In this document: positions 6,474 through 8,444 of the stretch, one piece after another
Numbering within the stretch: the stretch's first letter is position 1
Layout: each line of letters begins with the position of its first letter
Position numbers and translations under genes: made by a program
Notes under the pieces: generated by a model
What the model saw: only the letters and a program-made list of their open reading frames with translations
What the model was told of the DNA's origin: nothing
Database searches by the model: none
Source: Deltaproteobacteria bacterium
GTDB lineage: Bacteria > Desulfobacterota > Desulfobacteria > Desulfobacterales > JAFDDL01
Direction of reading: 5' to 3'
Assembly: GCA_019310865.1 (NCBI GenBank)
Contig: JAFDDL010000139.1
Coordinates: 1-8,444 of the forward strand
Length of the DNA stretch: 8,444 bases

Positions 6474-7736
6474 TTACAGTATTGCCATCAGGCGGTCATA
6501 ACCGGCAAGGTATTCCCCGGGGCCTTTTTTTACACAAACGCCTGGTTCATTCACCACCTGAATGATGGGGAAGTCATTGCCGTGGGCCTCTCGAAACCTT
6601 CGCATGGGCGGATGGATTTTTTTTGCACCTGTTTTGGCTTCCACGGCCAGGATCGGTTTTTCATTATGAACCAGAACGAAATCAACTTCCTTTTTGTCAT
6701 ATGTCCGAAAAAAATGCAGTCCGACTTCCGGTCTGCCCCGATCGTTTAATGATACGACAAACCGGTGGAGGGCAGTGGCAATCATATTTTCAAAGCGGCT
6801 GCCCTCATTGCCGGCATAAGTCCAATCAAGAAAATACCATTTCGGTTCTTTTCGCATCGACCGCTGTATCTTGCCGGAAAAGGGACGAAGCGGCCACAGG
6901 AGGTAAAGCCGCTTTAAGGCCTGGAGCCACGTTTTGACGGTTGTATGATTGGCCTCCAAGTCGCCGGCGAGACTTCTCAGGGAAAGCGGCGCGCCGATAC
7001 GGCGCGGTAACAGTTCAACCAGGTTCGAAACACGATCGAGTTCCCGGATGGCCGACAGGTCCCGGAGGTCTTCTCTAACCAGAAGCGTAATATAATCCCT
7101 GTGCCATTTTCGGGAGCGCTGCATGGAGCCGGAAATCAGGGGCGCAGGAAAAGGGCCGAATGTGTAATATGCTTCTGCGAGATCGGGACTGATTCGGGGC
7201 GCGTCCAGAAGCTTTTTTTCAAATACACCTGGAATATTCTCCCAGTCCCGATCCTCATACAGCCACGGAAAGGGGCGGGTGTTTGATAATTGCACCCATT
7301 CCCGGAGAGAAAAAGGGAAAAGATTGGCCAGGGTATACCTGCCTACAAGGGAATCACCGCTTCTTCTGAACAGATCAAGCCGCGCACTTCCGGTCACGAT
7401 GATTTGAAATTCATGGCCGTATTCGTCAAAAAGTCCTTTCAGGATATTTTTCCAGCGGGTGAGCTTATGAATTTCATCGATCACCACGTATGGTCTTGGC
7501 GGTAGGCGGGAAGCCTCTTTGGCGATAAAATCGGGATCCTGCCGATACCGGCGCCTGATTTTTTCAATGTCCCAGTTGAAATAAAGTGATGAGCATTGTT
7601 TTGAGTGCAGAAAATGTCGGGCCAGGGATGTTTTTCCACACTGCCGCGGCCCGGCGATAAACAGCATGCTCTCCCCGAGCCACGCGTCTGAGAAAGCGAA
7701 TTCGGCAACCTCTCTATTTATGAATTTGGATATCAT
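6474..7736 (-). CDS. AAA ATPase of the DUF4143 family with C-terminal nuclease-like domain
   Basis: A 420-residue member of a common family of orphan bacterial and archaeal ATPases of unknown role. Counting from the ATG at 7736, Walker A is GPRQCGKTS (29-37), Walker B is VVIDEIHKL (Asp87, Glu88) and sensor 1 is VTGSARL (114-120). The middle part (about 225-290) looks like a winged helix (LSLRSLAGDLEANHTTVKTWL). The C-terminal DUF4143 domain holds KEVDFVL and ILAVEAKTG, with Glu350, Asp352, Glu366 and Lys368 arranged like a PD-(D/E)xK nuclease core. An upstream in-frame TTG at 7772 would add twelve residues, but it coincides with the -35 box of a candidate promoter. Neither start has a Shine-Dalgarno site. 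No partner gene is adjacent; these proteins are often found singly, sometimes in mobile or defence-rich regions. Family assignment is firm, function unknown. Confidence 0.9.
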   Translation of the reverse strand: MISKFINREVAEFAFSDAWLGESMLFIAGPRQCGKTSLARHFLHSKQCSSLYFNWDIEKIRRRYRQDPDFIAKEASRLPPRPYVVIDEIHKLTRWKNILKGLFDEYGHEFQIIVTGSARLDLFRRSGDSLVGRYTLANLFPFSLREWVQLSNTRPFPWLYEDRDWENIPGVFEKKLLDAPRISPDLAEAYYTFGPFPAPLISGSMQRSRKWHRDYITLLVREDLRDLSAIRELDRVSNLVELLPRRIGAPLSLRSLAGDLEANHTTVKTWLQALKRLYLLWPLRPFSGKIQRSMRKEPKWYFLDWTYAGNEGSRFENMIATALHRFVVSLNDRGRPEVGLHFFRTYDKKEVDFVLVHNEKPILAVEAKTGAKKIHPPMRRFREAHGNDFPIIQVVNEPGVCVKKGPGEYLAGYDRLMAIL

Positions 7737-7740
7737 ACCA

Positions 7741-7853
7741 GCCAAATTACGCAAATAATGGATGGGTGTCAAGCCAAATTAATCGCCTTGAGCATACATC
7801 TGATTTGCGCCCAAATTTTGGGTAAGTTCAAACGCCTCTCCCCGCCACCAAAT
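7741..7853. repeat. Four same-way CCAAAT repeats upstream of the ATPase gene
   Basis: CCAAAT begins at 7742, 7774, 7811 and 7848, always in the same orientation and spaced 32, 37 and 37 bases. The first two copies are longer exact repeats (AGCCAAATTA at 7740 and 7772). The third is part of a near-palindrome, CCCAAATTTTGGG (7810-7822). Roughly three-turn spacing suits a protein binding one face of the DNA. The first copy overlaps the ATPase -10 box. Confidence 0.55.
7744..7772 (-). promoter_or_regulatory. Candidate promoter of the ATPase gene, possibly giving a leaderless mRNA
   Basis: On the minus strand a perfect TTGACA (7772-7767) is followed after 17 bases by TAATTT (7749-7744), a weak -10 box. 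Seven bases later comes the A of the ATG at 7736, where transcription would be expected to start. That would leave no leader and would explain the absence of a ribosome site. Confidence 0.4.
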
Positions 7854-7868
7854 AAACAGCACCGGAGG

Positions 7869-7919
7869 ATGATATAAATAATATCATTTTTTATTGACAA
7901 ACATGATATAAAATATTAT
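7869..7919. promoter_or_regulatory. Paired inverted repeats, likely operator of the rhamnosidase promoter
   Basis: ATGATATAAATAATATCAT (7869-7887) is a perfect seven-base inverted repeat around five bases. A second copy, ATGATATAAAATATTAT (7903-7919), has one arm mismatch and a three-base centre. The two begin 34 bases apart; the second fills the spacer between the -35 and -10 boxes. This is what a repressor operator pair would look like; no regulator gene is visible nearby. Confidence 0.5.
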
Positions 7920-7922
7920 TAA
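7894..7922 (+). promoter_or_regulatory. Sigma-70-type promoter of the rhamnosidase gene
   Basis: A perfect TTGACA (7894-7899), exactly 17 bases, then TATTAA (7917-7922). Transcription would begin near 7929, giving a leader of about 90 bases before the ATG at 8022. The leader holds two copies of GAAACAGC (7952 and 7971) but no clear riboswitch-like fold. Confidence 0.7.
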
Positions 7923-8021
7923 CGGTGCGAATGACCAACCTCTTTAACATTGAAACAGCTCGTCTGATCCGAAACAGCCTGGCTTAATCAATGGGTGCAA
8001 GATGAATAGAAGGTTTCTACA

Positions 8022-8444
8022 ATGAGCAAAGTTAAGCTAATAAACCCACGATGCGAATATATGCAAAATCCCATCGGTATCGATATCAAGAAACCGAGAT
8101 TGAGCTGGGAAATCGAATCCGATACAAATGGAACCCTGCAGACGGCCTACCAGGTGGTGGTGGCTGAGTCTCAAAAAAACCTCGCAGACAAGCAACATCT
8201 CGTCTGGGATACCGGAAAGGTATTATCGAACCAATCCATCCATTGCGAATATAAAGGCCCTGCGCTTGAATCCAAAAAAAGATATAACTGGGCCGTCCGG
8301 ATCTGGGATGAAAACGACCACGTAAGCGATTTTTGCCCGAGTGCCTTCTGGGAAATGGGGCTGCTGCTTCCCCGCGATTGGGAAGCTCACTGGATAACCC
8401 CGGATTTGCCAAGGGCTAAAAAATGCAAATTTGACCGGGGGATG
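8022..8444 (+). CDS. Alpha-L-rhamnosidase (GH78), N-terminal 141 residues (3' end outside window)
   Basis: Beginning of a glycoside hydrolase family 78 enzyme, which removes terminal L-rhamnose from plant glycosides and polysaccharides. The visible part is the N-terminal fibronectin-III-like rhamnosidase domain: NPIGIDIKKPRLSWEI (16-31), QTAYQVVVAESQKNLAD (40-56), WDTGKVLSNQS (61-71), Y-x-W-x-V-R-I-WDE (87-96), FWEMGLL and DWEAHWI (118-124). The catalytic (alpha/alpha)6 barrel lies beyond the window. The ATG at 8022 follows GAAGG by about eight bases. No signal peptide is seen, so the enzyme is probably cytoplasmic and acts on imported oligosaccharides or glycosides. A strong promoter with operator-like inverted repeats lies about 100 bases upstream, suggesting induced expression. 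It is the first visible gene of a rightward unit unrelated to the AOR operon. Confidence 0.93.
   Translation, partial: MSKVKLINPRCEYMQNPIGIDIKKPRLSWEIESDTNGTLQTAYQVVVAESQKNLADKQHLVWDTGKVLSNQSIHCEYKGPALESKKRYNWAVRIWDENDHVSDFCPSAFWEMGLLLPRDWEAHWITPDLPRAKKCKFDRGM

Noticed and set aside
6369..6749. A 126-codon plus-strand open frame at the ATPase 3' end
   Set aside because: Mostly antisense to the DUF4143 nuclease-like domain, and its own translation shows no family features.
7737..7772. TTG start giving a 432-residue ATPase
   Set aside because: No ribosome site, and the TTG coincides with a TTGACA box. The ATG at 7736 starts where homology-like sequence (INREVAEF) begins.
7931..7987. An 18-codon open frame (MTNLFNIETARLIRNSLA) in the rhamnosidase leader
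   Set aside because: No Shine-Dalgarno site and no run of regulatory codons; a leader peptide is possible but unsupported. The two GAAACAGC copies inside it are too short to interpret.
1..8444. CRISPR array, tRNA, rRNA or insertion sequence
   Set aside because: No repeat-spacer pattern, tRNA-like fold, rRNA stretch, transposase motif or terminal inverted repeats were seen.

Overview
The window looks like a chromosomal piece from an anaerobic bacterium, most plausibly a Desulfobacterota (sulfate-reducer-like) relative. This is inferred from gene content: a tungsten/molybdenum aldehyde:ferredoxin oxidoreductase (AOR) family enzyme paired with a four-cluster ferredoxin subunit, controlled by a sigma-54 activator. 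No rRNA, tRNA or marker gene confirms the lineage.

Layout. Bases 1-4308, minus strand: a tightly packed five-gene operon read from right to left. Its order is a class-III (glutamate-1-semialdehyde-aminomutase-like) PLP aminotransferase, a small unrecognised protein with a probable frame break at its 5' end, a divergent arginase/agmatinase-fold protein, a 4x[4Fe-4S] ferredoxin subunit, and an AOR-family catalytic subunit cut off by the left edge. Bases 4309-4576: a divergent control region with a very good -24/-12 sigma-54 promoter pointing into the operon, upstream TCGTG/CACGA repeats that could be activator sites, and a run of nine G between them. Bases 4577-6148, plus strand: a GAF-like/AAA+/Fis-HTH sigma-54 activator, almost certainly the regulator of the divergent operon. 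Bases 6149-6473: no convincing gene. Bases 6474-7736, minus strand: an orphan AAA ATPase of the DUF4143 type. Bases 7737-8021: a repeat-rich region with two back-to-back promoter candidates. From base 8022, plus strand: the start of a GH78 alpha-L-rhamnosidase, cut off by the right edge.

How the genes may work together. The operon has the parts for removing an amino group (aminotransferase) and oxidising the resulting aldehyde without NAD (AOR plus ferredoxin subunit). It adds a ureohydrolase-fold protein whose guanidinium-binding Glu and one metal-ligand Asp are replaced by Cys and Ala. This could be an undescribed sigma-54-controlled anaerobic catabolic pathway for an amine or amidino-type compound. 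The substrate cannot be read from the sequence, and the altered active site argues against plain agmatine or arginine hydrolysis. The ATPase and rhamnosidase to the right appear unrelated to it.
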